Assembly: GCA_965230485.1 (NCBI GenBank)
Contig: CBDDLA010000001.1
Span: 310,001 to 374,000, forward strand
DNA: 64,000 nucleotides
Direction: 5' to 3'
DNA from: Putridiphycobacter sp965230485
GTDB taxonomy: Bacteria; Bacteroidota; Bacteroidia; Flavobacteriales_D; Crocinitomicaceae
Below the pieces are notes generated by a model. That model was not told the DNA's origin. It saw only the letters and a program-made list of their open reading frames with translations, and ran no database searches. Both the position numbers and the translations under genes were made by a program. This document shows positions 7,619 to 15,977 of the stretch, piece after piece; position 1 is the stretch's first letter, and the number at the start of each line of letters is the position of its first letter.

Positions 7619-9526
7619 TTAGTACAATGCATTATCTATAATTTCTTGAACACATTCAGGGTTCAAAAGGGTAGAAGTGTCGCCTAAATTATTAGTGTCT
7701 TTATTGGCAATTTTTCTTAAAATTCTTCTCATAATTTTGCCCGATCGTGTTTTTGGTAAGCCATTGGTAAATTGTATTTTGTCCAGTTTAGCAATTGGCC
7801 CGATCCGCTCGGTAATTATTTGGTTAATTTCTTTTCGTAAATCATGATCTAATTGCCCTTTATCAGTTTCTTTTAAGGTAATGTAGCCATAAAGCGCATT
7901 GCCTTTAATGTCATGAGGGAAGCCAACAATGGCAGATTCTGCTATAGCTGGATGTTCGTTGACCGCATCTTCAATAGGGGCGGTTCCCAAATTATGTCCT
8001 GAAACTATAATGACGTCATCCACTCGTCCAGTAATTCTATAATAACCATCCTTATTCCTTAAAGCTCCGTCTCCTGTAAAGTACATGTTTGCGTAGGCAG
8101 AAAAATAGGTGTCTTTATAACGCTGATGATTGCCCCAAATGGTTCTTGCCATTGATGGCCATGGAAATTTAATACACAATCTTCCATCTGCTTGTTTATT
8201 GTTGATTTCTTGACCATTTTCATCCATAAGTGTTGCCTGAATACCTGGAAGAGGGAGTGTTGCATAGGTAGGAATGGTTGGTGTGGTATTTGGAATTGGA
8301 GAAATCATTATGCCGCCAGTTTCAGTCTGCCACCAGGTGTCTACAATTGGCGAGTTACCTTTTCCAATATTATCGTTATACCAATGCCATGCTTCTTCAT
8401 TAATTGGCTCTCCAACCGTTCCTAATACCTTTAAAGATGAAAGGTCATATTTATTGACAAAATCAAGATTCTCCTTCGCCAGGGCTCTAATGGCCGTTGG
8501 TGCTGTATAAAACTGGTTGACTTTGTGTTTCTCAACAACATCCCAAAAGCGACCACAATCTGGATAAGATGGAATGCCTTCAAACATCACTGTAGTAGCA
8601 CCATTGGCAAGTGGTCCGTAAACAATATAGCTATGCCCAGTTATCCACCCAATATCAGCTGTGCACCAATATATATCATTATCATTGTATTGAAATACAT
8701 TTTTAAATGTATAGGAGGCATAAACCATATAACCTGCTGTTGTATGTACCATACCTTTTGGTTTACCAGTTGACCCTGATGTGTAAAGAATGAACAATGG
8801 GTCTTCAGCATCCATTATTTCAGGCGCGCAATCTGTAGCAGCATTATCCAGTAAAGGTTGCAGCCATTCATCTCTACCTTCTAACATGGTGATGTCTGAT
8901 TGGATTCTTTTTGCAACTAATACACTTGTTACTGATGAACATTCCTCAAGCGCTTTATCCACTATGCCTTTTAAATCGATAGTCTTTGCTCCTCTATAGG
9001 CGCCATCAGAAGTAATAACCATTTTGCAATCACTATCATTAATACGAGCGGCTAGTGCACTTGATGAAAAACCAGCAAATACGACGGAATGTATTGCACC
9101 AATTCTTGCACAGGCTAATACCGAAATGGCTAATTCAGGAATCATTGGCAGATATATACAGACACGGTCGCCTTTTTGAATGCCTTTAGCCTTTAATACG
9201 TTAGCAAATTGATTCACTCTAGTATGTAATTCTTGATAAGTGATATGCTGTGCTGCCTCATTATGGTCATTTGGTTCAAAAAGTATGGCTGTCTGATTGG
9301 GTTTTGTCAACAAGTGTCGATCAATACAATTTTCAGTAACATTAAGTTGTGCGCCTTCAAACCATTTAATTTCAGGTTTTTGAAAATCCCATGACAATAT
9401 ATTATTCCAGCGCTTATACCAAGAAAAATTATCTGCTATATCTGCCCAAAAACCTTCAGGGTTTTTAATAGATTCTGAGTAGGCCTGAAGATATTCGGCC
9501 ATATTTTTAATGGTATAATGACTCAT
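7619..9526 (-). CDS. acs: Acetyl-CoA synthetase
   Basis: Activates acetate to acetyl-CoA via acetyl-AMP (ATP to AMP and PPi). The 635-residue length is right for Acs. Motifs: phosphate loop LYTSGSTGKPKGMVHT, DTWWQTETGG (acetate/AMP site), the hinge YYRITGRVDDVIIVSGHNLGT, and the C-terminal KTRSGKIMRRILRKIA containing the catalytic lysine that is a target of regulatory acetylation. The N-terminal Acs domain with WFEGAQLNVTENCIDRH is complete. It provides acetyl-CoA for the citrate synthase encoded nearby, but the genes are not in one operon. Confidence 0.96.
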   Translation of the reverse strand: MSHYTIKNMAEYLQAYSESIKNPEGFWADIADNFSWYKRWNNILSWDFQKPEIKWFEGAQLNVTENCIDRHLLTKPNQTAILFEPNDHNEAAQHITYQELHTRVNQFANVLKAKGIQKGDRVCIYLPMIPELAISVLACARIGAIHSVVFAGFSSSALAARINDSDCKMVITSDGAYRGAKTIDLKGIVDKALEECSSVTSVLVAKRIQSDITMLEGRDEWLQPLLDNAATDCAPEIMDAEDPLFILYTSGSTGKPKGMVHTTAGYMVYASYTFKNVFQYNDNDIYWCTADIGWITGHSYIVYGPLANGATTVMFEGIPSYPDCGRFWDVVEKHKVNQFYTAPTAIRALAKENLDFVNKYDLSSLKVLGTVGEPINEEAWHWYNDNIGKGNSPIVDTWWQTETGGIMISPIPNTTPTIPTYATLPLPGIQATLMDENGQEINNKQADGRLCIKFPWPSMARTIWGNHQRYKDTYFSAYANMYFTGDGALRNKDGYYRITGRVDDVIIVSGHNLGTAPIEDAVNEHPAIAESAIVGFPHDIKGNALYGYITLKETDKGQLDHDLRKEINQIITERIGPIAKLDKIQFTNGLPKTRSGKIMRRILRKIANKDTNNLGDTSTLLNPECVQEIIDNALY

Positions 9527-9680
9527 GGTATAATGCTTAAATTAATTGTGCGTTTAAATTACAAAACTTTTTCTTTTACCAAAAAAGATAAATAAAACGA
9601 AAAGTGTTGATAAGTATTTTTGGTTGAATTTGTTTCTTATTTAGAATTATTCTAATTTAGCACAACAAAAGATACATTTC

Positions 9681-9812
9681 TTGATTGAAAGTCCAATAAT
9701 ATCGCCCTTTTCAAACTCAGATCGTCCGTTTGAGTTAGATTGTAAAAAGAAAAAATGCTGTAAAAAGTATAAAAAGGGTAAAAAACCTTGCTCTAGCTGT
9801 CCAAAGCATTAG
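9681..9812 (+). CDS. Small Cys/Lys-rich protein (43 residues)
   Basis: An open frame from a TTG start gives 43 residues. The second half is extremely Lys- and Cys-rich: DCKKKKCCKKYKKGKKPC then SSCPKH before the stop. Five Cys arranged as C-x4-CC-x9-C-x2-C suggest metal or disulphide binding. A short peptide with this K/C-rich tail recurs, as I recall, in many Bacteroidota genomes next to unrelated genes, which argues for a real gene. No ATG exists in frame, so the start is uncertain. It sits in the acs-glycosyltransferase spacer and its stop is two bases from the stop of the convergent glycosyltransferase gene. Confidence 0.5.
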   Translation: MIESPIISPFSNSDRPFELDCKKKKCCKKYKKGKKPCSSCPKH

Positions 9813-9813
9813 T

Positions 9814-10614
9814 TTAATTATATTTCATTAGTTTCTTCAACCCATTGAGGCAAACAATTTGGTCAGCTTTTTTCTTAGCTTCTAGTTTTTTGTAATTCTC
9901 AGCTACTTTGTCTTCTCCATAGCTTCGTTTATGATGCAAGTGGTAAACAATGGCTTTATTTTTCATGGATACCGTGCTAAGTCCATGCGCCTTTAGGCGC
10001 CACTCAATATCCACATCTTCGCCAACGCCGGGCGAAGTATAGTCTTCATCAAATCCATTCACCATTTCCAGATTAGACTTTAATACGCCCCAATTACAGC
10101 CTAAAAGGCCTCGTTTTTTAAAGCTCAATTTAAAATACGGAAAATAGATGCTTTCTTTCTTTTTGAAAGAGCCTGTATTGATCAAAGAAAAAAAATTAAG
10201 TTTTGAGAGTTTACCTATTCGCCGCATGTTTTCGCTAATTTTTTCACCAAGCATCACTCTTCGGCCACTTAATATCACATTTTCAGCATTGATCTTTAAG
10301 TAATTTTTAATAAAATGCTTGTGCGGAATACAGTCACCATCAATAAATAGGATCAAATCGTTTTTTGCAGCGATAATGGCCTTATTAAGTATTTTGTTCT
10401 TTCTAAATCCATCATCTTCTGACTGGCAAACATGATTAATTTCAAAAGGATAGCGTGTTCGTGCGTTCTCAATAAAAGTAATGGTATCGCTATTAGCATC
10501 ATCTTCAGCCACTATAACCTCAAAATTTTTGAAAGATTGTACGCTCAGTCCTTCCAGAATTAATTGCAAATTGGGTAAATGCTTATAGTATGATACGATT
10601 AAAGATGCTGTCAT
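9814..10614 (-). CDS. Family 2 glycosyltransferase
   Basis: A 266-residue GT-A fold glycosyltransferase. SLIVSYYKHLPNLQLILEGLS opens the nucleotide-sugar domain, VIVAEDDANSD carries the first acidic pair, and LILFIDGDCIPHKHFI is the DxD-type metal/UDP-binding motif; GVGEDVDIEWRL is the ED catalytic-base region and galactosyltransferase-like C-terminal segment. The family transfers sugars onto glycan chains of surface polysaccharide or glycoprotein. No signal or membrane segment. It is not embedded in a polysaccharide cluster here, so acceptor and donor are unknown. Confidence 0.88.
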   Translation of the reverse strand: MTASLIVSYYKHLPNLQLILEGLSVQSFKNFEVIVAEDDANSDTITFIENARTRYPFEINHVCQSEDDGFRKNKILNKAIIAAKNDLILFIDGDCIPHKHFIKNYLKINAENVILSGRRVMLGEKISENMRRIGKLSKLNFFSLINTGSFKKKESIYFPYFKLSFKKRGLLGCNWGVLKSNLEMVNGFDEDYTSPGVGEDVDIEWRLKAHGLSTVSMKNKAIVYHLHHKRSYGEDKVAENYKKLEAKKKADQIVCLNGLKKLMKYN

Positions 10615-10755
10615 TGGACGAAAGTACTATTTTTTAGAAAACTTGTTGTAGCTAATAGTTGCGAGTTAACAGTCGGAATCAATGATACGGTAATACCAAG
10701 CGAAGGTGGGTATGTGCATTACACAACTTTTATATTGTACTTTTCCTAATTGCTA

Positions 10756-11232
10756 TTACTTTTTGCTGTCTATTTCCTTTTGTTTTCTGGCCGAAGGTTT
10801 TCCTTCTTCAATATAAAAGGTTAAATCATCTAGCAAACCGGGATATAGCTTTTTAAATGCCATTTTCATAGGGATTTGCATTATTGTTCCAATAACTGGC
10901 ATTACTTCAATTCTCGGCCCAAGTTCAATCTCCGTCTGTGTTTCTGATATTTTCTTAAGTTTCCAAGTACTCACTACTGACCGTACAAAGAACGGCAATC
11001 CCTTAACGGAGAACTCAAATAAGTGGTTTTCTTTATCAACTTTAGTAAGCGTATCCATCAGTTTCCCTGTTTCTGTATCACATACTCTGTCGAAATCTTC
11101 GTGAGGTTCTCCTTTTCTGCAAGTTGGCGTCCCTGTAGCCCATTGATGCGCATTAGTAAAATCATCAAAAACGCACTTCCAGACCTCTTTTATTGGTTTG
11201 TTAATCGTTCTTTTAAATTTTAAATCAATCAT
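10756..11232 (-). CDS. SRPBCC-family protein
   Basis: A 158-residue START/Bet v1-like (SRPBCC) ligand-binding protein. The opening IDLKFKRTINKPIKEVWKCVFDDFTNAHQW is typical of polyketide-cyclase-like proteins, with strand-rich middle (STWKLKKISETQTEIELGPR) and a long C-terminal helix (AFKKLYPGLLDDLTFYIEEG). These bind hydrophobic ligands or act as lipid-transfer or cyclase-like proteins. Stand-alone gene; the ligand cannot be predicted. Confidence 0.75.
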   Translation of the reverse strand: MIDLKFKRTINKPIKEVWKCVFDDFTNAHQWATGTPTCRKGEPHEDFDRVCDTETGKLMDTLTKVDKENHLFEFSVKGLPFFVRSVVSTWKLKKISETQTEIELGPRIEVMPVIGTIMQIPMKMAFKKLYPGLLDDLTFYIEEGKPSARKQKEIDSKK

Positions 11233-11283
11233 TTTCTTCGATTTTTATTTTAACGCAATTTAATAAAATAACTACATTCAAGT

Positions 11284-11817
11284 TTAGTCCTCAAGATACA
11301 TCTCAATTAAACCTTCCGGTGCTTTCAAATATATGGTTTCATTGTCCCAGTCAATACGATCAAAGAACTGGTCTTGCTTTGGAATCAATATTTCTTTACC
11401 CTTGAAATTAATTTCATACATTGGATTAGTTTTGTAATCTAAAACCTTAATAATGTTTCCGATATCACCATGAATTGAATCTATTACTTTAAATCCTTCT
11501 ATTTCGAATAAGTAAAATTCATCATCCGCTAATTCATCCAATAAATCAAGCGGGAGGTAAAGTTTTTTCTTTAAAAGGCGTTTTGCTTTTATTTCGGAAT
11601 TAATTCCTTCAAATTTTACAACGGCAAAGCCTTTGTTTCTAATCAGAATATGTTCAATAAAAAAAGGAACCAATATATTGTCTATTTCAACAAATACTGA
11701 TTCCAGTTTTTTAAATTCTTTAGGATCGTCAACATCTAAAAATATTGACAGTTCTCCCTTAAAACTATGTAAGCGAGCAATGCTACCTAAATTGAAGCAA
11801 TCCTCTTTATCAAACAT
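11284..11817 (-). CDS. rimM: 16S rRNA processing protein RimM
   Basis: Assists maturation of the 30S subunit head by binding S19 and 16S rRNA. The N-terminal beta-barrel has LGSIARLHSFKGELSIFLD (the G-x-I-x-x-x-HG/SxKGE motif), and the C-terminal PRC barrel has FYLFEIEGFKVID and EILIPKQDQFFDRIDW (the IP motif before a hydrophobic end). The 177-residue length is normal. It starts three bases after the rpsP stop, the conserved S16-RimM gene order, so the two are translationally linked. Confidence 0.93.
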   Translation of the reverse strand: MFDKEDCFNLGSIARLHSFKGELSIFLDVDDPKEFKKLESVFVEIDNILVPFFIEHILIRNKGFAVVKFEGINSEIKAKRLLKKKLYLPLDLLDELADDEFYLFEIEGFKVIDSIHGDIGNIIKVLDYKTNPMYEINFKGKEILIPKQDQFFDRIDWDNETIYLKAPEGLIEMYLED

Positions 11818-11820
11818 TTT

Positions 11821-12387
11821 TTATTCTTCTTCTGCAGTTGCTGGTGCTTCATCAGCACTAGCTTCTGGCGCTTCCTCAGTTGCGGTAGCTTCTTCTGCAA
11901 CTTCTTCCTCAGCTACTTCTTCAGCAGGAGGTGTGTTTTTAGCTTGTATTTCTGCGGCTCTTTTTTCATTAACTTCTTTTTCAGCAGCATGAATTTTGGC
12001 TTTCGCAGCATCTGCGCTTTTCACCAAACCATCTTTCTTAGCTTGAATAGCTGCTTCTTTTTCGGTCAACCATGCTTGAAATTTCTTTTCAGCATCCGCT
12101 TCAGTTAAAGCTCCTTTTGTAACACCATTTAATAAGTGGTTTTTATAAAGTGCTCCTGTGTAAGACAAAATTGATTTTGCAGTGTCAGTAGGCTGTGCAC
12201 CAGTTTGTAACCAACTTACCGCTTTTTCAATATTTAAATCAATTGTTGCTGGATTGGTTACTGGATTGTACGTTCCAATTTTTTCAATGTAACGTCCGTC
12301 TCTTTTAGCTCTTGCATCTGCAATTACTATGTGGTAAAAAGGCTTTCTTTTTTTACCGTGTCTTTGTAATCTAATTTTTGTTGCCAT
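11821..12387 (-). CDS. rpsP: 30S ribosomal protein S16 with acidic C-terminal tail
   Basis: Primary 16S rRNA-binding protein of the small subunit. The N-terminal 80-90 residues are standard S16: IRLQRHGKKRKPFYHIVIADAR, RDGRYIEKIGTYNP and KAVSWLQTGAQPTDT. The protein is 188 residues, more than twice the length of E. coli S16; the extra part is Lys/Ala-rich then Glu/Ala-rich (from about residue 150 almost only A, E, T, P). Long tails on S16 are known in Bacteroidota. The gene is followed directly by rimM and preceded by a strong promoter-like box and a leader hairpin. Confidence 0.96.
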   Translation of the reverse strand: MATKIRLQRHGKKRKPFYHIVIADARAKRDGRYIEKIGTYNPVTNPATIDLNIEKAVSWLQTGAQPTDTAKSILSYTGALYKNHLLNGVTKGALTEADAEKKFQAWLTEKEAAIQAKKDGLVKSADAAKAKIHAAEKEVNEKRAAEIQAKNTPPAEEVAEEEVAEEATATEEAPEASADEAPATAEEE

Positions 12388-12401
12388 ATTGGATTATAGT
12401 T

Positions 12402-12416
12402 GGGGTACGAAACCCC
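12402..12416 (-). promoter_or_regulatory. Hairpin in the rpsP 5' leader
   Basis: Minus-strand GGGGT, loop TTCGT, ACCCC: a perfect 5-bp stem 15 bases before the rpsP ATG and within the leader defined by the promoter box at 12439-12446. It may tune translation or leader stability; no autoregulatory S16 leader is known to me in this phylum, so a role is only suggested. Confidence 0.4.
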
Positions 12417-12438
12417 GGTTAATAATTATTTAAGGGTG

Positions 12439-12446
12439 CAAAGATA
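12439..12446 (-). promoter_or_regulatory. Bacteroidota -7 promoter box for rpsP-rimM
   Basis: Minus-strand TATCTTTG is an exact TAnnTTTG match, followed by C as is frequent in this phylum; it gives a leader of about 45 bases for rpsP. Confidence 0.65.
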
Positions 12447-12480
12447 GCATTAAAATTTAAAATTGAATCTCTTTTTTTAT

Positions 12481-13203
12481 TTATTCGCAGTTACAAGTTA
12501 AAGATTCATTGTCTTCTAAAGATCCTATGTTTTTAATTCTAGTCCTATTTTCACCAATTTCATACTGAACAAGGTATTTTTTGTGGTCGAACATGGTGGT
12601 AATGTTATAGACTTTATTAATCAGTCCAGGAATATCCGGTGTTTCGATTAAAAGGGCCTGTTTGTGCAATGTTTTTAGGCTATCTTCTGGAATGCCGTAG
12701 CAAGCTATTTGGCAATCAATAATAGGGTAATAGGTAAAACTATGCGCTTCAATAATGGTCATAATTAACTGATGAGGCAATACCAGGGGTTGTTTGTTTT
12801 GATTGGAAAGTGTTGTTTGACAGGTGACTTTCGGAGATTGAATTTGGATGATTTCGGAATAGGAATTTTCATTCTTATTTTCGTATAGTTTAAAATAAAC
12901 CGACAATTCATCACTACCGTCTATTTTATAGATTTTATGTTCGGCTTGAGTCTGACTGCCACTAAAATCAACATTTCCATCTTGGTTTAACAAATCGAAA
13001 ATGGGTTGAGAATCATCCGCTAAGCAGTTGAGTAATGCCGAAATACTGTCTCCAACAATAATATTGTTTTCCGCTATAACACTCTTTACTCTATTGCCTG
13101 GTAACCAGGTGCAACCCCGCTGTCCAAAAAAGAATGCAACTGCAATGATGCCCATTAAAAAGCCAACCAAATAGTACTTAATTCTATTTTTAAACTTATC
13201 CAT
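12481..13203 (-). CDS. Signal-anchored periplasmic protein of unknown function
   Basis: A 240-residue protein with a short basic start (MDKFKNRIKYY) and one membrane segment (LVGFLMGIIAVAFFFG, about residues 12-27), then an RGC-TWLPGNRVK linker and a soluble domain of about 200 residues facing the periplasm. It is Cys-rich (the C-terminus ends CNCE). I do not recognise the domain. It has its own promoter-like box and is divergent from the PspA-like gene. Confidence 0.65.
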   Translation of the reverse strand: MDKFKNRIKYYLVGFLMGIIAVAFFFGQRGCTWLPGNRVKSVIAENNIIVGDSISALLNCLADDSQPIFDLLNQDGNVDFSGSQTQAEHKIYKIDGSDELSVYFKLYENKNENSYSEIIQIQSPKVTCQTTLSNQNKQPLVLPHQLIMTIIEAHSFTYYPIIDCQIACYGIPEDSLKTLHKQALLIETPDIPGLINKVYNITTMFDHKKYLVQYEIGENRTRIKNIGSLEDNESLTCNCE

Positions 13204-13219
13204 TTTGACGAATTTTATG

Positions 13220-13227
13220 CAAATGTA
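13220..13227 (-). promoter_or_regulatory. Bacteroidota -7 promoter box
   Basis: Minus-strand TACATTTG, an exact TAnnTTTG match 16 bases before the ATG at 13203. Confidence 0.55.
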
Positions 13228-13315
13228 TCTCTTTTTAATAGTCCACTGCTTAAAAGCCAGAAAAATCTCAATTCAAAAAAAAAGCCCTTTGATTATTAAA
13301 TTATGGAAGATATTG

Positions 13316-13323
13316 TATATTTG
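13316..13323 (+). promoter_or_regulatory. Bacteroidota -7 promoter box for the PspA-like gene
   Basis: TATATTTG matches TAnnTTTG; the start codon lies 48 bases downstream. A TTTG at 13288-13291 could be the -33 element, but its spacing is a few bases longer than usual. Confidence 0.5.
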
Positions 13324-13371
13324 GGTCAGTAACAAAACCCAGTGATTTAAAAATTGCACTAAAAAAACAAT

Positions 13372-14091
13372 ATGAGAAAAATAATAGACCTATTTAAGAG
13401 ATTATTCAGAATTGGCACTGCCGAAGCAAATTCTTTAGTCGATAAGCTCGAAGATCCTATAAAAATGACAGAGGAGGGGATTAGGGAACTAAAAACTAAT
13501 TTGAGTTCAGCTTTAACGGCGTTAGCTGAAGTAAAAGCTCTGGCTATTCGGTCAAAAAATGATGCTGAAGCAGCAGATAAAAAGGCAGCGGAATATGAAA
13601 AAAAGGCTGTATTGTTGTTAAAAAGAGCAGAAGCGGGTGAAATTACCGCTGAAGAAGCCGATAGATTGGCCAGCGAATGCTTAGTTCAAAAAGAAGCCTT
13701 AACTGAAGCTTCTGAAGTGAATAAAGCTGACCAGGCTAAGTTTGAAGCTCATGTTGATAAATTAGACGGAAATATTGATAATTTAAAATCGAATATTAAA
13801 AAGTTTGAGCACGAATTAAAGACTTTAAAAGCAAGAGCCAAAGTGTCTACTGCTACAAAAAATATTAATAAGCAATTAGCTGATGTCGATTCTTCTAGTA
13901 CAGTAAGTATGCTCGAAAGAATGAAAGAAAAAGTAGCTCAAGAGGAAGCTTTAGCTGAGTCATATGCTGATATTGCTTCTGAAAGTCATTCAATTGATGA
14001 TGAAATTAATAAAGCTTTAGAATCAGGTACAGCTGAAGTTAAAGCATCTGATAGTTTAGCCGCCTTAAAAGAAAAAATGGGAATGAGCTAA
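13372..14091 (+). CDS. PspA/IM30 (ESCRT-III-like) membrane-stress protein
   Basis: A 239-residue, almost fully coiled-coil protein. The start MRKIIDLFKRLFRIGTAEAN is an amphipathic helix followed by VDKLEDPIKMTEEGIRELK, the N-terminal signature of PspA/IM30/Vipp1 proteins, which bind damaged membrane and polymerise. The long alternating Ala/Glu/Lys helices and the DEINKALESG region near the C-terminus fit. No PspF/PspB/PspC partner genes are nearby. It is monocistronic, bounded by a promoter box and a strong terminator. Confidence 0.88.
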   Translation: MRKIIDLFKRLFRIGTAEANSLVDKLEDPIKMTEEGIRELKTNLSSALTALAEVKALAIRSKNDAEAADKKAAEYEKKAVLLLKRAEAGEITAEEADRLASECLVQKEALTEASEVNKADQAKFEAHVDKLDGNIDNLKSNIKKFEHELKTLKARAKVSTATKNINKQLADVDSSSTVSMLERMKEKVAQEEALAESYADIASESHSIDDEINKALESGTAEVKASDSLAALKEKMGMS

Positions 14092-14123
14092 AATTACTCA
14101 CTTACTCTATAAATACAAACTAG

Positions 14124-14159
14124 AAAATCCGCAGTTAACTCTAATGCTGCGGATTTTTT
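14124..14159 (+). terminator. Rho-independent terminator of the PspA-like gene
   Basis: AAAATCCGCAG (14124-14134) pairs with CTGCGGATTTT (14147-14157), 12-base loop, T-rich end. It lies 32 bases after the stop codon. Confidence 0.85.
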
Positions 14160-14177
14160 ATGTAAACTCAGAATAAT

Positions 14178-15977
14178 ATGAAATACACGTTAATGATTTT
14201 GATAGTTTTCGGCACTTGTGGTCTTTATGGTCAAGATCGTTTTGCAAAGGTCGATATTGATGACACTAAGGATTATTCGGAGTTGACTAATTTTTTCATA
14301 GATTCTAGTTTTACAGATAAGACTGTTTTTTTAACTGGCGAAAACCATGCTTATGCAAGGGTTAACTCTAAAACTGAATTTAAATTTTTGGTGTATTTGC
14401 ATGAGACGTTTGGTGTGAATCATTTTTTATTCGAACAAGGACCAGCAATAGGTTATATCATTAGTAAAATTACTATTGATGAAGATTTAGATTATGCTTT
14501 TTATTTGGAAGATCGGTTTTATGAACCGTTTTTCGATATGGTTAAAGAGATTAGAAAATACAACGAATTCCAACCAGATAGCTTAAAAATTAGAACACAC
14601 GGTATTGATGTAGAACGCTATCCTGCATATGCTATTTTCGCTTTGAATGATATGGTTGATACTCTTTCTACTAAAGGTGAGACAGGAAGAATTTATGAAT
14701 CTATTAAAGCCTTAGGATCTTCTGAGTTTATAGATGCTTCACCCGATCAAATATATAACGGTGGTGGTACCCGATTCAATTTGAATGGAAATGTATTGGA
14801 TGCATGGTCTACTTTTAATACCATTATATATGATGCTGAGCGACTGAAAGATTCATTGGCATTGGAATTGGGTAATACCTATCCCATATTTAGGGATATT
14901 CTAGAGAGTATTGAAAAAGGGCATCAGTGGTTTAAAGAAGAAAAAGAAGGTGACTTGTCGGGTCCAATTACCAGGGAGCGATTTATGCTTGAGCAATTTG
15001 AAAGATTAACCAAGAGGTATGACAGACCAAAATTCTATGGACAATTTGGTCGTTGTCACTTACATTCAAATAAAAAAGCGAAGCGTTGTTATTCGTATGA
15101 TATGTCGTCGATTGCCAAAAGAATAGGAGAGATGGATGATCCATTCTACAACAATAGAGTAGTGGCTATACCAGTCTTATATCAAAACTATAATGCCTAT
15201 GAACGCGAAATGATTTCGAGTTTAGACTTAGGTGAACAATTTTTAGAAAGAAACAAAATTTTCCTTATTGATATTTCCTATTTAAATGGAGATAACCCAT
15301 TGGTAGGGTTTTCAAATTCATTGCCTTATATCATTGTCAATACTTACCCAAAAGAAGGTTTCGAAAATGAATATGATTTTAATTTTGGATTAGAATCAGT
15401 TCATTTTGGGGTCAACGCTGGTATTCGATATCTCAATAAAATAAACACCCTCAATTTTGCGATTAGTCAGGTAGGATCGAATACGTTCAGTTCTAATCAA
15501 ACCTTTTATGAAATTGGATTCGATTATTACGATTTAAAGGTGTCTTCATTTCATGCCAGTTATAGTTTTATTCCTGAAATAAGCAATGGGGATCGATTTT
15601 CTTTAAAGCAATACCTTTTTACCTTAGGAAACGCTTTTCCTTTTGGTAATAAATGGGCAATTGGTTCAATTGGTTTAAATTACAGTTACGGAAACGTCTA
15701 TTTAAAAGAGAGAAAGGACAATGTTGTTCCAAACCTAATTCAGTTCGATAATGAGAATATTACCATCTATAAAAATGATGTGTTTTACCTTGATCCTTAT
15801 ATTGAAGGCCGGTTCACTTTACCAATCATTAGCTTGAATGCTAAATTGGGTTATGCCTTTGACGTTTCTGGTAAATATTGGCGCTTAGATTCGAAAGTAA
15901 AGGATTTTACCAAAACAAGTTTCAGTAACCCATATTTTATGATTGGTGCCAGCCTGCATTTTGAATCCGCTTACTAG
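14178..15977 (+). CDS. Secreted erythromycin-esterase-like protein with barrel-like C-terminus
   Basis: A 599-residue exported protein (signal MKYTLMILIVFGTCGLYGQ). The N-terminal 330 residues look like the erythromycin-esterase/EreA-like superfamily: VFLTGENHAYARVNSKTEF (the LGEnHxxxxEf motif), NHFLFEQGPAIGYII, RTHGIDVERYP and, further on, YGQFGRCHL with another His. The remaining 250 residues are strand-rich with aromatic ends (YIEGRFTLPII, final MIGASLHFESAY), as in outer-membrane barrels. EreA members hydrolyse lactones, but distant homologs often are not esterases; the substrate is unknown. The stop codon overlaps the stop of the convergent pseudouridine synthase gene in a shared CTAG. 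Confidence 0.6.
   Translation: MKYTLMILIVFGTCGLYGQDRFAKVDIDDTKDYSELTNFFIDSSFTDKTVFLTGENHAYARVNSKTEFKFLVYLHETFGVNHFLFEQGPAIGYIISKITIDEDLDYAFYLEDRFYEPFFDMVKEIRKYNEFQPDSLKIRTHGIDVERYPAYAIFALNDMVDTLSTKGETGRIYESIKALGSSEFIDASPDQIYNGGGTRFNLNGNVLDAWSTFNTIIYDAERLKDSLALELGNTYPIFRDILESIEKGHQWFKEEKEGDLSGPITRERFMLEQFERLTKRYDRPKFYGQFGRCHLHSNKKAKRCYSYDMSSIAKRIGEMDDPFYNNRVVAIPVLYQNYNAYEREMISSLDLGEQFLERNKIFLIDISYLNGDNPLVGFSNSLPYIIVNTYPKEGFENEYDFNFGLESVHFGVNAGIRYLNKINTLNFAISQVGSNTFSSNQTFYEIGFDYYDLKVSSFHASYSFIPEISNGDRFSLKQYLFTLGNAFPFGNKWAIGSIGLNYSYGNVYLKERKDNVVPNLIQFDNENITIYKNDVFYLDPYIEGRFTLPIISLNAKLGYAFDVSGKYWRLDSKVKDFTKTSFSNPYFMIGASLHFESAY

Noticed and set aside
8059..8999. Several open frames on both strands inside the acs gene
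   Set aside because: They are shadows of the well-supported 635-residue acetyl-CoA synthetase; none has its own conserved motif.
11633..11992. Ser/Ala-rich frame antisense to rpsP and rimM
   Set aside because: Its composition mirrors the Glu/Ala tail codons of rpsP read backwards; no start signal and no domain.
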